Part shown: positions 46,810 through 59,285 of the stretch, piece after piece
How the letters are laid out: the number at the start of each line of letters is the position of its first letter
Position numbering within the stretch: the first letter of the stretch is position 1
NCBI RefSeq assembly: GCF_022965805.1
Contig: NC_133101.1
Location: 48,316,342-48,380,341, forward strand
Direction of reading: 5' to 3'
Source of the DNA: Primulina eburnea
Lineage: Eukaryota; Streptophyta; Magnoliopsida; Lamiales; Gesneriaceae
Length of the DNA stretch: 64,000 nt
The notes under the pieces: model-generated
Databases searched by the model: none
What the model saw: the letters and a program-made list of their open reading frames with translations, nothing else
Told to the model about the DNA's origin: nothing
Made by a program: the position numbers and the translations under genes

Positions 46810-47976
46810 ATGCCTCCTAGACGTTTGGTTGACCGAGAAACAAGGGATGAGAACAGAGAGCACCGAGTAGAGGACAGGGAACATCGAGATGAGGAGAGGT
46901 CCAATCCTCCACCACCTCCACCACCAGATAGGCAGGCTCAGATGCTTGCTGGTATGACGCAGTTCTTCGCACAGTTTGCGGGGAACCAGGCAGCAGCAAT
47001 GGGTGCAGGGGCGAGGCCCCAACCAGAGGCAGTATACGAGAGGTTCCGGAGGATGAGTCCTAAGGAGTTTTCGGGTACCACTGACCTGATGGTAGCAGAG
47101 GGATGGATTAAGTCCATTGAGGTAATCTTTGACTTTATGGAACTGGCCGACGCAGATAGGGTCAGATGTGCCACGTTCCTTCTGACAGGGGACGCCAGAT
47201 TATGGTGGGAGAGTGCATCAGTGGCAGTCAATTTGCAGGTGCTGCCTTGGAATGGTTTTAAGGAGGTTTTCTACTCCAAGTAATTCACTGAGGAAGTGCG
47301 AACCAGACTCACCAACGAGTTTATGACGCTGCGGCAGGGGGACAGTAGCGTGGCAGAATTTGTTAGGAAGTTTGAGAGGGGATGTCACTTCGTGCCCCTC
47401 ATTGCTAATGATGTCCAGGCGAAGCTAAGACACTTCTTAAATGGTTTGCGGCCGATCCTGCGCCGTGACGTGAGGGTAGCTGGCCCTACTTCTTATGCAG
47501 TTGCTGTTTCTAGAGCGCTGGCTGCAGAGCAAGACCAGCGGGATATTGAGGCGGACAGGCAGGGCAAGAGGCCATACCAGGCACCACCGCAACACCAACA
47601 GCAACAACAGCAGAGACCCCAGTTTAAGAAGCAGTATCAGGGGCCACCTGGGAAGAAACCGTATCAGGGACCACCTAAGGGCAAGGGTCCCATTCAGCCG
47701 CAAGGGGCGCCACAAAGACCAGTTGTTTTTCCCGTGTGTCCAAAATGCAACCGCCAGCATCCGGGACAGTGCCTATATGGGTCAGGCAAGTGTTTTAAAT
47801 GTGGAGCTACGGACCACATGCTGAAAGAGTGCCTACAGTGGAAGCAACCAACCCAGGGCATGGTATTCGCCATGCATGCTCAGGAGGCGAACCCAGACAC
47901 TACTCTACTGATCGGTAACCTTTCCTATCTAAGCTCAGTATTAAATTCCTTGCATTACCTTTTTAACTTTAATTGA
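46810..47976 (+). pseudogene. Element C gag
   Basis: The ATG at 46810 (M-P-P-R-R) follows the candidate leader intron. The order is a charged N-terminus, a Pro run, capsid with R-M-S-P-K-E-F and W-W, a Gln/Lys/Pro-rich linker, and nucleocapsid with a CX2CX4HX4C knuckle at residues 328-341. A TAA at 47281-47283 interrupts capsid where A has a Tyr codon; the same frame then stays open to 47976. The last 20 or so codons lie in the candidate intron, so they are probably read only in unspliced RNA. Gag forms the particle. Confidence 0.9.
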
Positions 47977-48078
47977 GATTACTAGTGTTTTAGTTGGAAT
48001 ATTAGGTGTATTTTGTTGCTTGAGGTTATGGTAGAATAATTGGGATATAAGCTAGTTTGTTGTGCTAACGCATCTCAG
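47915..48078 (+). other. Candidate spliced intron between gag and protease in element C
   Basis: Donor atcg|gtaacc and acceptor ctaacgcatctcag|ga, 164 bp apart, with ctaac at 48065-48069 resembling a plant branch point. Removing it joins the gag frame to the protease frame. Unspliced RNA ends Gag at 47974-47976. Element A has the same-sized segment at the same place. Confidence 0.6.
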
Positions 48079-48467
48079 GAAACATTTTCATTAAGAGATC
48101 ATCCACAACTGCACTGATAGACTCAGGAGCCACTCACTCTTTCATATCGGAGACTTTTGCCAACCATTTGGACCTCAAGTCCATTGGCCTAGACGTGAAC
48201 TTTTCAGTGACAGTCCCATCAGGGGAAGAGCTGTTAGCTACCAGTGTGGTCAGAGACATCGATCTAGAACTGCATGGCCACTTAGTGTATGCAGATTTAA
48301 TCCTATTGCCGATGCCAGAATTCGACACCATATTGGGAATGGACTGGCTGACTAAGAATAGAGTTCTTATCGACTTTCAGAAGAGATCAGTACTAGTCAG
48401 ACCGGTGGGTATGGAGCAGTTTCTTTTTGAGCCAGACAGATGGAGGAGTTTTCCCCGCATGATTTAG
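48079..48467 (+). pseudogene. Element C aspartic protease
   Basis: The frame contains the active site D-S-G-A-T-H-S-F, a flap-like region and L-G-M-D-W-L-T. It closes at TAG 48465-48467, where A has Ser. RT follows in the same frame from 48471, so a single codon separates protease from RT. Protease matures Gag-Pol. Confidence 0.85.
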
Positions 48468-48470
48468 TGC

Positions 48471-50555
48471 ATGCAGGCGAGGAGACTTATTTCCAAGGGG
48501 TGTCAGGCTTTCTTGGCCAGTGTTATTTCAGCACCTGACGTGCCCACTCCTTCGATATCAGAAGTGCCAGTAGTCAGAGATTTCTCAGACGTCTTTCCTG
48601 ATGACGTCGCAGGTCTTCCACCCGATAGGGAGGTGGAGTTTTCCATTGATCTCATGCCAGGTACAGTGCCAATCTCTAAGGCACCGTACCGACTAGCTCC
48701 AGCCGAGATGTTAGAGCTCAAGCAGCAGATTCAGGAGCTCTTGGACAAGGAATTCATTCGCCCTAGTTTCTCACCGTGGGGCGCACCAGTGCTTTTCGTG
48801 AAGAAGAAGGACGGGAGCATGAGACTGTGCATCGATTACCGTGAGCTGAACAAGGTAACGATCAAGAATAAATACCCACTTCCTAGAATCGAAGACTTGT
48901 TTGATCAATTGCAGGGAGCCGCAGTGTTCTCTAAGATAGATATTCGATCAGGGTATCACCAGCTGAAAGTGAAGGACGCAGACGTTTACAAAACGGCCTT
49001 CAGAACCAGATATGGGCACTACGAGTTCTTAGTAATGCCATTTGGATTGACGAATGCTCCAGCAATTTTCATGGACCTCATGAACCGAGTATTTCAGCCC
49101 TACCTTGATCAGTTCGTCATCGTGTTCATTGACGACATCCTTATATACTCGAAGAGCCATGAGGAGCATGACCAACATTTGAGGACAGTTTTACAGGTTT
49201 TGCAAAGTCGCAAGTTATTTGCGAAATTCAGTAAGTGCGAATTTTGGTTGCAGAAAGTAGCATTCTTGGGGCATATAGTGTCTAGCAGCGGGATTGAAGT
49301 GGATCCAGCCAAGGTAGCAGCCGTTAAGGAATGGGTAGAGCCAAAGAATGCATCAGAGATCCGCAGCTTTTTGGGTTTAGCAGGCTACTACCGTAAGTTT
49401 ATTAAGGGGTTTTTGTCCATAGCAGTGCCACTCACTTCACTAACCAAGAAGAATGCTAAGTTTGTGTGGAGTGAGGAATGTCAGAAGAGCTTTGATACTT
49501 TGAAGCAAGCTCTTACTTCGGCGCCAGTGCTAGCCATGCCAACAGGGCAAGGTGAATTTGTGCTCTACACCGATGCATCTAAGCTCGGGTTGGGCGCAGT
49601 ATTGATGCAGCAGTGTCGGGTCATAGCTTATGCTTCCAGGCAGTTGAAGGTGCACGAGAAGAATTACCCGACGCATGACCTTGAGTTAGCCGCCGTTGTC
49701 TTTGCATTGAAGATTTGGAGACATTACTTATACGGCGAGAAGTGTCAGATTTTCACCGATCACAAAAGTCTCAAATACTTCTTCACGCAGAAAGAGCTGA
49801 ATATGAGACAAAGGCCGTGGTTAGAACTTGTGAAAGATTACGAATGCGAAATTAGCTACCATTCGGGGAAGGCTAATGTTGTCGCAGACGCTTTGAGCAG
49901 AAAAGTGGCAGTTGTTGCTCAGTTGACGGCTCAGAGACCACTTCAGTCGGAGATTCAAATATTTGGTCTAGAGATTTATCCTGAGGGCAGAGCCCCTAGA
50001 CTGTCTAATCTGATAGTCAAATCTGATTTGCTAGACCGCATCCGAACAGGACAGTCTTCAGATGAACAGCCACAGAAATGGAGACTGAAAGATGAAGCCA
50101 AGGGCAATGTTCTTTACACAGTGACAGACGGCATTGTGAGATACAGAGGTAGAATGTGGGTGCCTAGTGGTGAATCGATCAGACATGATATCTTGACAGA
50201 GGCACACGCATCTCCGTATTCTATCCATCCGGGAGGTACCAAGATGTATAAGGACCTCCAGATATTGTATTGGTGGCCAGGGATGAAGCGAGACATCCGT
50301 AGATTCGTATCAGAATGTCTCACTTGCCAGCAAGTAAAAGCTGAACATCAGAGGCCAGCAGGATTGGTTAAGCCACTTCCCATTCCCGAGTGGAAGTGGG
50401 AGAACATTACTATGGATTTTGTGGTTGGATTACCGAGATCAGTCAGAAGATCGAACTCCATTTGGGTTATAGTAGACAGACTCACTAAGTCAGCGCATTT
50501 TCTGCCAGTGAAGACGACTTTCTCCGTGCATAGGAGCTTTATATCCGGGAGATAG
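48471..50555 (+). CDS. Element C pol: reverse transcriptase, RNase H, integrase N-terminus
   Basis: An open stretch of 694 codons. RT carries F-I-D-D at residues 219-222; RNase H has its first Asp near 368 (T-D-A-S). The integrase zinc-binding domain has H-P-G-G and C-L-T-C at 616-619, and the catalytic core begins with M-D-F-V (Asp near 649). The frame breaks after V-D-R-L-T-K-S because of a small deletion near 50532. The internal ATG at 48471 is not a true start. RT and RNase H make element cDNA in the particle. RT active-site residues are intact, and only upstream and downstream lesions disable the polyprotein. Confidence 0.9.
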   Translation: MQARRLISKGCQAFLASVISAPDVPTPSISEVPVVRDFSDVFPDDVAGLPPDREVEFSIDLMPGTVPISKAPYRLAPAEMLELKQQIQELLDKEFIRPSFSPWGAPVLFVKKKDGSMRLCIDYRELNKVTIKNKYPLPRIEDLFDQLQGAAVFSKIDIRSGYHQLKVKDADVYKTAFRTRYGHYEFLVMPFGLTNAPAIFMDLMNRVFQPYLDQFVIVFIDDILIYSKSHEEHDQHLRTVLQVLQSRKLFAKFSKCEFWLQKVAFLGHIVSSSGIEVDPAKVAAVKEWVEPKNASEIRSFLGLAGYYRKFIKGFLSIAVPLTSLTKKNAKFVWSEECQKSFDTLKQALTSAPVLAMPTGQGEFVLYTDASKLGLGAVLMQQCRVIAYASRQLKVHEKNYPTHDLELAAVVFALKIWRHYLYGEKCQIFTDHKSLKYFFTQKELNMRQRPWLELVKDYECEISYHSGKANVVADALSRKVAVVAQLTAQRPLQSEIQIFGLEIYPEGRAPRLSNLIVKSDLLDRIRTGQSSDEQPQKWRLKDEAKGNVLYTVTDGIVRYRGRMWVPSGESIRHDILTEAHASPYSIHPGGTKMYKDLQILYWWPGMKRDIRRFVSECLTCQQVKAEHQRPAGLVKPLPIPEWKWENITMDFVVGLPRSVRRSNSIWVIVDRLTKSAHFLPVKTTFSVHRSFISGR

Positions 50556-51449
50556 TCCGGTTGCATGGTTTCCCAGTCTCTATTGTGTCCGACAGGCCCG
50601 AGGTTTACATCGTCCTTCTTGAAGAGCTTACATGCAGCTATGGGGACGAAGTTGCTTTTCAGTACAGCTTTTCACCCGCAGACAGATAGCCAGTCTGAGC
50701 GAGTGATACAGATTTTAGAAGAATTGCTAAGAGCTTGCATGATTGATTTTCAGGGAACATGGGAGTCTAGACTACCTCTAGTGGAGTTCACATACAACAA
50801 CAGTTTCCAAGCATCTATTGGTATGGCTCCCTATGAGGCGTTGTATGGTCGGAAGTGCAGATCACCAGTTCATTGGGATGAAGTGGGTGAGAGATCAGAT
50901 CTAGGTCCAGAGATAGTTCAACAGACTGCAGACGTGGTGGTCAAGATTCGTGAGAGAATGAAGACTGCCCAAAGTCGTCAAAAGAGTTATGCCGATAAGA
51001 GGAGGAGAGACCTCGAATTTGCTGTTGGTGATCACGTATTCGTCAAAATAGCACCTATGAAAGGTGTTATGAGGTTCGGAAAAAGAGGCAAACTGAGTCC
51101 GAGATTCATTGGGCCGTTTGAGATTCTTGACAGAGTTGGGACACTAGCCTATCGTGTAGCCCTTCCGCCGAATCTGGCCGGGGTACACAATGTGTTCCAT
51201 GTCTCGATGCTAAGGAAATATTTGGCTAATCCTTCGCACATTCTGAGTTATGAGCCTTTGCAGCTTGCTCCAGATTTGTCTTATGAGGAAAGACCGACTC
51301 AAATCCTCGACAGACAGGAGCGCAGACTCCGGAACAAAGTGACTAAGCTAGTCAAAGTTCAGTGGCTGAATCAATCAGAGGAAGAGGCCACTTGGGAGTC
51401 AGAGGCAGATATGAGACTTCGCTACCCGGAATTGTTCGGTAAGACTTAA
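50556..51449 (+). pseudogene. Element C integrase core remainder and chromodomain-like tail
   Basis: The stretch follows two deletions relative to the expected integrase, near 50532 and near 50597. The second removes the codons around the second catalytic Asp (normally in S-D-R-D-P-R-F). From about 50565 the frame is the same as in 48471-50555 and stays open to TAA at 51447-51449, with F-H-P-Q-T-D, S-E-R-V-I-Q (catalytic Glu), G-P-F-E-I-L (GPY/F-like) and a terminal V-K-V-Q-W and E-E-A-T-W-E chromodomain-like segment. Integration activity is lost. Confidence 0.85.
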
Positions 51450-51471
51450 TTTCGAGGACGAAATTTATATA

Positions 51472-51485
51472 AGTGGGGGAGGAAC
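51472..51485 (+). other. Element C polypurine tract
   Basis: agtgggggaggaac directly before the 3' LTR, preceded by ttcgaggacgaaattt. Confidence 0.9.
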
Positions 51486-54257
51486 TGTAGAACCCAATTT
51501 CGTACACGTACAACCTATGCATTTATTTAATTCGTTAAATCATTTATTTTAATTTAAAATGAGTTTAGCCAAGCATAATTTATTTAAATGCATTATTTTA
51601 AATATAGTCATGCTTATGTGATGCACGCTAAAATACTTTTCGAGTTTCATGTTTCAGGCGTTTATCCGAGGCGGGATTGAGGAAAAGACCCGGTGACGAC
51701 TCTTGGCAATTTTAAAGATGATATTTTATTTTAAGTTGAGTTTCGGGGCATTTTAAATAATTTATTGAGTTTTAGCATTTTTAAGCCTAATTTATTTATT
51801 TAGTAATTTTAAGACTTTAAAACTTTTAAAAGTTTAACAAGTGTGCACTTTATTTTATTAGGGGATTTTATTTTAAGATGAGTATAGTTAATATTTTAAC
51901 TAATTTATTATTTTGTTAACCTTTTTAATTAGTATTTGATTAGCATGTTATTTATTTTAATTAAGCAAAATAAATTCCCTAATTAAGCACAAAACTCACG
52001 CACACATTACACACTGTTACACACACCTGTCACGCTTAAACACACACACACACTCTACCAATTCTAGTTTTATTATTTTAAAAGAGAAAACTATGGTTCT
52101 TCATTAGCATAGCAGCCGCCCACCCCCTCTTCAAATTCCAACAAGGTTTTCGTGAATTTTATTGCAAGAAAACGGTGCCAAGTTCGACCCGGATCAACCT
52201 CGCTTCTATCTCCGCTTCGGTAACGTTTAAAATTCAAAAGGCACGTATATTCTGTTCTTTCTGCATCGATCTTGTCATAGTATGCGTTGTGTATTTTTAT
52301 GCGTGAAAATCCATGTGTGACATTCGTCGTTTGAGCGGAAAATGGTTTGAATGCGTTTGAAATACTTTTTAGATCTGAAAACTCGTAACTCACTGTTCTG
52401 TTGAAAACTGCGATTTTTCTGTCGGGATTTTGAGAAAACTTTCACCTACAAAATTGTAGAACTTTTCGATGCCTTCGATTTGATATAAAATTCGAGATTT
52501 TTGGATGAAAACAGAGTGAGTTATGATGTTTTTCATGGGACTGCTCAAACTGCGTTTTCAGAAAGTTATGATATTGATGTATTCTTGAAGTTTCAGTGTT
52601 GCAGGCTTCGTTGGGGATCGACGGGTGATCGTTGCTGCGTCTAGGTATGATTAGTATGAGGTTGGGATGTTATTTGATACGTCGTATAGTGTCGATAGGC
52701 ACTCGAATGCGCTAGGAGTCGTAGGAAACGAATTGGTGTCATTTGCCATGCTTTGAATTGTATGTGTTGTAAGGTGAAATCATTGCTTTGGGTGTTTGTA
52801 CGAATTTAGTTGATGTTACGGCATGCTAAGGTGAGTCTCGGGGTGTCGTTTCATAGTCCGTGAAACCGAGTCTAGAAAGTTGAGCGAAGCATGTACATAA
52901 TTTTCGTAAGTTCGCGATTACAGTGGGTACACGGACCCGCACACGGACTCAGTCACGGGGTCCGTGCCTTTGTTTTCTTCTCGGAGTCTTTTTCCAGTAT
53001 CTACACAGACCCCTACACGGATTACGGCACGGGGTCCGTGCCTTTGGGTTTCATTTAGTGTATATTTCCAGTACCTACACAGGACCCTCACCCGGACCCT
53101 GACACGGGGTCCGTACCTTTGCTTTCCTTCGGTGTCTATTTCTAGAGCCTACACGGACCCCTACACGGATGTAGGTACGGGGTCCGTGTCCTTCTTTTTT
53201 GAGAAAAATAATTTAGTATGCTTTGAGGTTAGACGTCATGGTTTAGTGCAAGGATTATCAAGGTCGCGTCATGGGAAATTTTAGAATGTCCTAAGTAATG
53301 ATTGAACTCGAGAGTAAGTATGATTTATACGTTAAGTTATGCAAGTTAAGTATGCAATTTCATGTTAGTATGTGTAGCAACGGCCCCAGTCGAAGTCCAA
53401 CGAATCCTTCAACGCCAAGTAAGTATGATGACGTGCAAAGAAATATTTAAGTTTTTGAGGTATGCTAAATGTCTTGTGACCAAATTATGAATGGGTTTGG
53501 AAGTCGGTGAACGTGGCCGAGGACCTCTCCACCCCGTTAAATTATGAACGGGTTAGATCGTGGTTGGAAAGCGTTAAATTATGAACGGGGACCAACCAGC
53601 CCGTTAAATTATGAACGGGGATCTCATGTATGCGGCAGTGGATACGTCCCTGTCAGCCCAGTATTGTGGTTTGTCTGATCAGGCGTTTATTATGTTATGG
53701 GTCACTTGCTTTGAAACATCCTCTACGCAAAAATGATGAAGCTATGTATGTTCAAGTATGCAGTATGTTTATGAAAAGTTTATGTTGATGACACGTCTAG
53801 TCATGTACGTACGTATGTTCAAGTTTATTATGCAAGTTCCAGTTTCAAGTTATGTATGTCCTATTTTAAAGTTGTATGCAATTTTATTACGTAGTACTTG
53901 TTATCCCAGTTTATACGTGCTGAGTCTTTAGACTCACTAAACTTGATCGATGCAGGTGACTAATGTTGATGAGGAGACGGGAGGTGGCGACCAAGGGGCA
54001 GGCTTGGACTGAGCGGGAGGCTAGACCCGAGGACCGCATACGCTATTTTAAGTTTTTAAGAAAATACATTTATACTCTGATTTTATGATTGAGTTGTGAG
54101 ACTTTTCGAGACAGCTTCTCTTTTAGCAAATTTTAATTGTGATGATTGATTTTAAAGATATTTTATGAATGATGAGTGACGACCGTGTGGATGTTTTTAT
54201 TTAAGAAAATTTTAATTTTTCCGCAAATGTTAAGTATGAAAAGTACGGTTCGTTACA
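51486..54257 (+). repeat. Element C 3' LTR
   Basis: A 2772-bp LTR, near-identical to 43820-46577 except for small indels such as that near 52240. Array at 52925-53200, palindrome at 53921-53936. Followed by the TSD aaacc (54258-54262). Confidence 0.92.
52925..53200. repeat. Hairpin-rich tandem array in the C 3' LTR
   Basis: Counterpart of 45245-45520, with an extra partial unit containing accctcacccggaccctg near 53090. Confidence 0.85.
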
Positions 54258-54262
54258 AAACC

Positions 54263-56714
54263 GACGTTTAAACATGATTAAAATAAACATACTGAAAAAT
54301 ATGCATAATGACTGTAAAACACGAAAATGGGTGAAAGGAATCCAAAAACATAAAACGTTCTTTCGAGAGTCATTTTGGCACCTTTCACCGTAAATTCTCG
54401 TAAGACCTCTAAACTCGACCAAATCATGAACGGACAAAAACACGACTTTCCTAACTCATTGAGGTACTGTCCAGTCCAAGGCATGGGCTAAAAGCCAAAC
54501 AAAAACTCAAACCACCATCAAAACCGTGACCCAAAGTTGCTGTCCAGAACAGAAAATTACAGCGGTAGCTATTGTGTGTGCGTGAGGTATATCTCTGAAA
54601 CAAATGGACATTGGCTTGAGCCACCACTCAGAGACCATTACCAACATCCTAAGGCATGGCTTGGACCATGGCTAAGGGATAAAAGCTAACCACAAAACAA
54701 GCAAACACCTAGGACAATCACAGCTCAAAACCGAGAGAGCCACTTTCTGTATAGTGTGATGTATTGCATCATTTTGTTGTCTTGTATCGTTCCAATGGCC
54801 ATTTGTGCGAACATGGCTCAATCTAGACATGATGGAGTGTTGTATAAACCATGGCATATGGACTAGGATCCAACCATAATTCAAACTACATCCAAAAACC
54901 GAAACCCACTAACACAGGAAATGAGAAATTCGAAATATGCACTTGTGTGGTGGTTTAAAAATTCTGAGGCAACCATGACCCAAGCCTTGAAAGGACACCT
55001 TGGTCACGTCCTAGACATGATAATGGAGGGTTCTAACCATGGCTACAGTCCCTAGGACAGCCATGATTCGAACTCTCATCCCAAGCAACCTAATAACACA
55101 ATTTTGACACAAAATCTGCAACTTAATGGGATTGTTGCTGTCAATTCTTTATACTGGGTGTATGGACTTAAACAAATGGACTATCAACACCCTAACACCC
55201 TCTGAAGCATGCCTATATGCAGCCTTGACAGCCTGGAACCGAAGCACCCACCTAGATTCAGCAAACTCAGCAACCGTGAATAATAAAAACAATATGGCCG
55301 AGAGGCCTGTACAGAATTTCTTTAAAAGATTTACTTGCTGTCATTTTCGGTTTGTCTCATGAATCTTGATCATATACTGATTTAAATTTCTAATATGACT
55401 TGATTGAAGTGCAAAGCAACAATATATACATGCCTGAAATTTTTTTTGACAAAACAAATCAATACGACGAAGACGCGTGGCGGAGTCGGAGTTGGTTTTC
55501 TTTCTTCTCTTGTTTCTGCTGTTGTTCACGATTATTTTGCTGATGATTCTCTGCTATTTTCGAAGTTTATGGTTGAAGGAGATGTAGGTTATGAAGGTGA
55601 AGATTCAAGGGTTGATGGTGAAGATTCAAGGGTTGATAAATGGGTATTGAAGTGCATTTAGTTGAAGGTTACAAGTGAATGGAATTTTGGATGGCATTTC
55701 AATTATTTCTCACCCTTGATGCCGAAAACTTCTCATCTTTCAGTTGCACGTTCAGCTCATTTTTATTCTGATAGGTTGAGGGAAACTGAAGTGGATTTGT
55801 TGTATTAGAATTACTACTAATTAGTGAATGAAAATTGAGGAATTGAATACATTATAAAGACCATTTAGAGGTGGCTTGAGTGGGGAGTTACAAATGAAAA
55901 TTCGAAATGGAAATTTGAAATGCTTCTTCACTCCTTGCTTGTCCGATTCTTTCCCTCATTCTTGCGGTATGTTCACGTTCCACGTTGGTTTGCTAGGTAA
56001 TTGGTTGAAGGAAATTATGTAAATTATAGTATTTGAATTAATAATAATTATTGAAATTAACATGATAATTGAATACACCATGAAGTGCCATTAGGGATGG
56101 TTTGAATGGAGAGTTACTAACTCTTTGAAATATTTTAAATGTTAAACTGAAATTATTACTAATTTGCATGGTATATTATTGTTTAAATCTTGTATTCTAG
56201 CTTCTTAATGTTTTAACACCCATTTGAAAATTTTAGTGAATTAACACATTAATTTAAACTAAACTTTTACATGGCCTTGTATGGCTTACAATTTTAAGTA
56301 TTTAAATACTATATTTAAATTTCTTGGATATATTAAACCTAAATTATTTCCTCTTCAATTGTTTGCGCATTTTAATTTAAGCTTTAATTAAATATTGAAC
56401 CTAAAAGAATTTATTTAATAACTTGGTTCCAACTAATTTTAATAAATCCTAAAACATTATTTTTATTTAAATTAAATTATTCCTTGACTTAAATTAAATT
56501 TAAGAATATTTTTCTTATTATTAATATTATTATTAATCTTATCTCAAATCTCCAACTCCGGTCCGGCCTCGCGTATTTATCCTGAAAAGATAAAACTCAA
56601 CATCTACTTTTAAAATAAATAAAACACTTCATATATTCATAAAAATTCATTTTTAGTTTAAATAATAGAAATTATGCATGACTTATACGTAATCTGATTT
56701 TTTTGGGTTCTACA
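54263..56714 (-). repeat. Element G solo LTR, second part
   Basis: Continues G after the C insertion. AT-rich, with no gene; ends gggttctaca at 56714. Confidence 0.75.
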
Positions 56715-56719
56715 TTGGG

Positions 56720-58981
56720 ATTGGTGGCTTGGCTTGGTCTCGGCTGGGACCAAGGATAGCCAGGGTCCTGGAGGGGTCAGGGAAGGAGTCCTATCCATGC
56801 TAGGACTCGAGCACCAGGGCTGGGAAAGAGTCCTGGCAAGCTAGGACTCCAACCCGTGAGCCTCATGGAAGTCGAGCAGATTGATGCAGCAGCGTTCAGG
56901 TTTAAGGGGCTCAGCCAAGGGGTTTTGTGCTGGGCTATGTCAAGTCCTTAGGGTCCTAGGAGGGTGCACAAGGGTCAGGGTCAGGGGCTGGCTCGTTGGT
57001 TAAGCGGCTAGACAAGAAAACTTGGAGTCCTATCAAGCTAGAAGTTCTCGGCCATGATTGCAGCTGAAGTTGGAGCTTTGGTTTTGGAGCTTGGGGCTGA
57101 TTCTTTTGGTTCTAAGGTTCCCTAGAGGGGCTGGGCAGGGTTTGGCTCGAGGTTGTCCGAGCTTAGCTCGAGAAAAATTGAATACGGCACGATGGGTTTT
57201 TTTTAAAAGTTGAAATATGGCTCACGGGGGTCGAGTCATGGGTCACGAGGGCCAAATAATTATAAAAAAGTCTAAGTTTTTAATATGAGAATTTTATATT
57301 AAAGTTTGGTTTAATTCAGGATTTATAACGCATTAATAAGTTATATTTTAAGATTAATTTAAAAGTCATCGATTTAGGCCAAATAAAAATATGGGAAAAT
57401 TAATGTAAGCTTAAATAATTATTTGGGATGGTCGAGAGTAGACGGAGTTAAGAAAATGTCAAAACGTGAAATTTTACGTCTAGAGGTAACACAATAATTT
57501 TACACCCGAAAATTAGTAAACGTCATAGCAGTGTCCTGAATGCTGTTTTATATGCTAATATTCTTATTTTAAATGTTTATGGATTTTTAATATGTTAAAT
57601 TGTTTATTTTAAATGTTTATGAATTTTTGTATGTTAAAACATTTATTTTAAATGTTTACTGATTTTTATATGTTAAAACGTTATTTTAAATATTTATGAA
57701 ATTTAATATGTTAAATTTTTTATTTTTAATGTTTATGAATTTTTATATTTTAAAACGTTTAATTTATATGTTTAAGGATTTTTATATGATAAAACGTTTA
57801 TTTTCTAAATGTTTATGGATTTTCATGATTTAATATGTTAAATTTTTTATTTTAAACGTTTAAGGACTTTTATATGTTCAAATTTTATTTTAAATGCTTA
57901 TGGGTTTTTATGAAGAAACGATTACGTTAAAAGATATGTTGCATGCTTGACTTAAAAGAAATACGTTATATGCATGTTTAATTTTTATAAAGTGATGAGA
58001 ATACGAAACGTTGAAGGAAGTGAAGTAATTGTGACTAATACGATGATAAGTTGGAAATATCGTGAGGGAGAAGGCCCAGTGGGAGTTTGACGATCGTATT
58101 TCCATTGATACAAATACAATGATATAATAATACGTAAGGCCAAGGTTCAGTTGACGGGTGAGAGTGTCGCTAATGTCCCCACCGCCCAGTACTGTGCTTA
58201 CATGTAGATGGATCCATCGCCTAATACGAATACATATACGAATACGAAAGTCACAATTAACGATCTGAATTCAACGAAAACGAAAATGAATATGAAAACG
58301 AATATGGACGAACGTGAATATGTTGATATGAATATGAATATAGATATGAATATGAACATGTATATGATGATTATGAATATATTTATATTGATATGAAAAA
58401 TGTTTACGAAAATGTTTATGAAATTTTTTATGAAAAAGTTTATGAAAATGTTTATGTTTAAAGTTTATGCACGATTAAGAAAATGTTATTTTAATTACAA
58501 GTATTTTCCTTGTTGCCTATGATCTGTATATGTAGTACTTGTTATCAAGATTATGGTGTGTGAGTCTTTAGGCTCACTAAGTGTGATTGATGTCGGTGAT
58601 TATGATAATAATGTTAATGGAGGTCTGAGTGGTTGATTTTGTTGGACTGAAGATGCACATAACCCGAGGACCTGCGTTTCTGTTTTTCCGCACTTATGAT
58701 TTACGTTTATGATTTATGTTAAAGATTTTACAACTTTTTATTTATGCTTTGAGATGGTTTTTGAGAGGTGATAGTATGTGTTATACTTTTCAAATTATTC
58801 TTTTTATGTTTGGTTTTAGGTTTAAACTATTTCCTTGATTTTCAAATATTAGTTGGTTGTTTTATTTTAGAAATGTTGTCAAAATATTTATGTATTGGTA
58901 TAAGGGTTCAGCCGAAATGATTGTGAGGGTGTAAAAAAAAATTCTAGTACTTGTTAAGCAAAACGAGTAGTGGACGTTTCA
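56720..58981 (+). repeat. Element H 5' LTR, second part
   Basis: Resumes after G. Contains an AT-rich tandem array (57540-57905), the block shared with F and I (cagttgacgggtgagagtgtcgc near 58150), cccagtactgtg (58187) and a palindrome with one mismatch (58561-58576). Ends gtttca at 58981. Confidence 0.85.
57540..57905. repeat. AT-rich tandem array in the H LTR
   Basis: About eight degenerate units of 40-50 bp built on ttattttaaatgtttatg and tttttatatgttaaaacg. Repeated in the second LTR at 59945-60275. Confidence 0.8.
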
Positions 58982-58983
58982 GT

Positions 58984-58995
58984 TGGTATAAGAGC
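58984..58995 (+). other. Element H primer-binding site (mutated)
   Basis: tggtataagagc, one substitution from the initiator tRNA-Met site. Confidence 0.75.
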
Positions 58996-59285
58996 AATCG
59001 TTCCTGTGAAGGGTTGTGCCACCATCAGTGCCGGGAAGCTCAGTCGTCAAGCCTCAAATTGTAAGTTTACATGTTTTATATGATTTATATGATGATGCTC
59101 GCATAAATACATGAATTATATGTTTCCGTCACATGTTTAATAGATTTATGAGGATATATGTTTTATATGCTTTATAATTTTTATACGTGATACAATATGA
59201 AATTATATGATTTGAACGCATGTTGGCTTTGTGGTGGAATTGGACTATGTTGATTTTTTGGTTTTAGTATGGACGTTCTATTTTT
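58996..59285 (+). other. Element H internal remnant
   Basis: Leader-like sequence with cctcaaatt|gtaagt (donor-like, 59061) and no coding content. It then jumps directly into mid-LTR sequence at about 59286, so an internal deletion has removed the rest. Confidence 0.65.

Larger units (their letters stand above)
43820..54257 (+). mobile_element. Element C: full-length Tekay-like chromovirus
   Basis: LTRs 43820-46577 and 51486-54257, beginning tgtagaaccca and ending cgttaca. The right flank aaacc (54258-54262) matches 42852-42856, so the SINE array appears to sit at the 5' tip of this insertion. A PBS and polypurine tract are present. Gag, protease, RT, RNase H, integrase and chromodomain-like tail are in order and all on the plus strand. 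Damage consists of stops in gag and before RT, plus two small deletions in integrase. LTRs are very similar, so it is fairly recent. Confidence 0.93.
41872..56714 (-). mobile_element. Element G: solo LTR of a Tekay-like family, interrupted by C
   Basis: Minus-strand LTR, starting tgtagaaccca at 56714 and ending gggctttaca at 41872 on its own strand. The two parts (41872-42856 and 54263-56714) together give about 3.4 kb. The left flank atggg and right flank ttggg are a TSD with one mismatch. No internal region accompanies it, so it is probably a solo LTR from recombination. It bears the conserved palindrome at 42209-42224 and a partly conserved aaaccacagtatattggg (42460-42477). Open stretches at 54201-55661 show no domain. 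Confidence 0.8.

Noticed and set aside
47437..47824. Leu-rich and Arg-rich frames overlapping C gag
   Set aside because: Shadows over the Gln/Pro-rich gag linker; no independent support.
54201..55661. Several 60-85 codon open stretches
   Set aside because: They lie inside the G solo LTR and show no recognisable motif.
57001..57030. tRNA-like phrase ggttaagcggctagacaag
   Set aside because: Resembles a D-arm only; no acceptor stem, anticodon arm or B box in place.
58208..58396. Met/Asn-rich 62-codon frame
   Set aside because: Generated by the repeated gaatatgaa phrase in the H LTR; low complexity.
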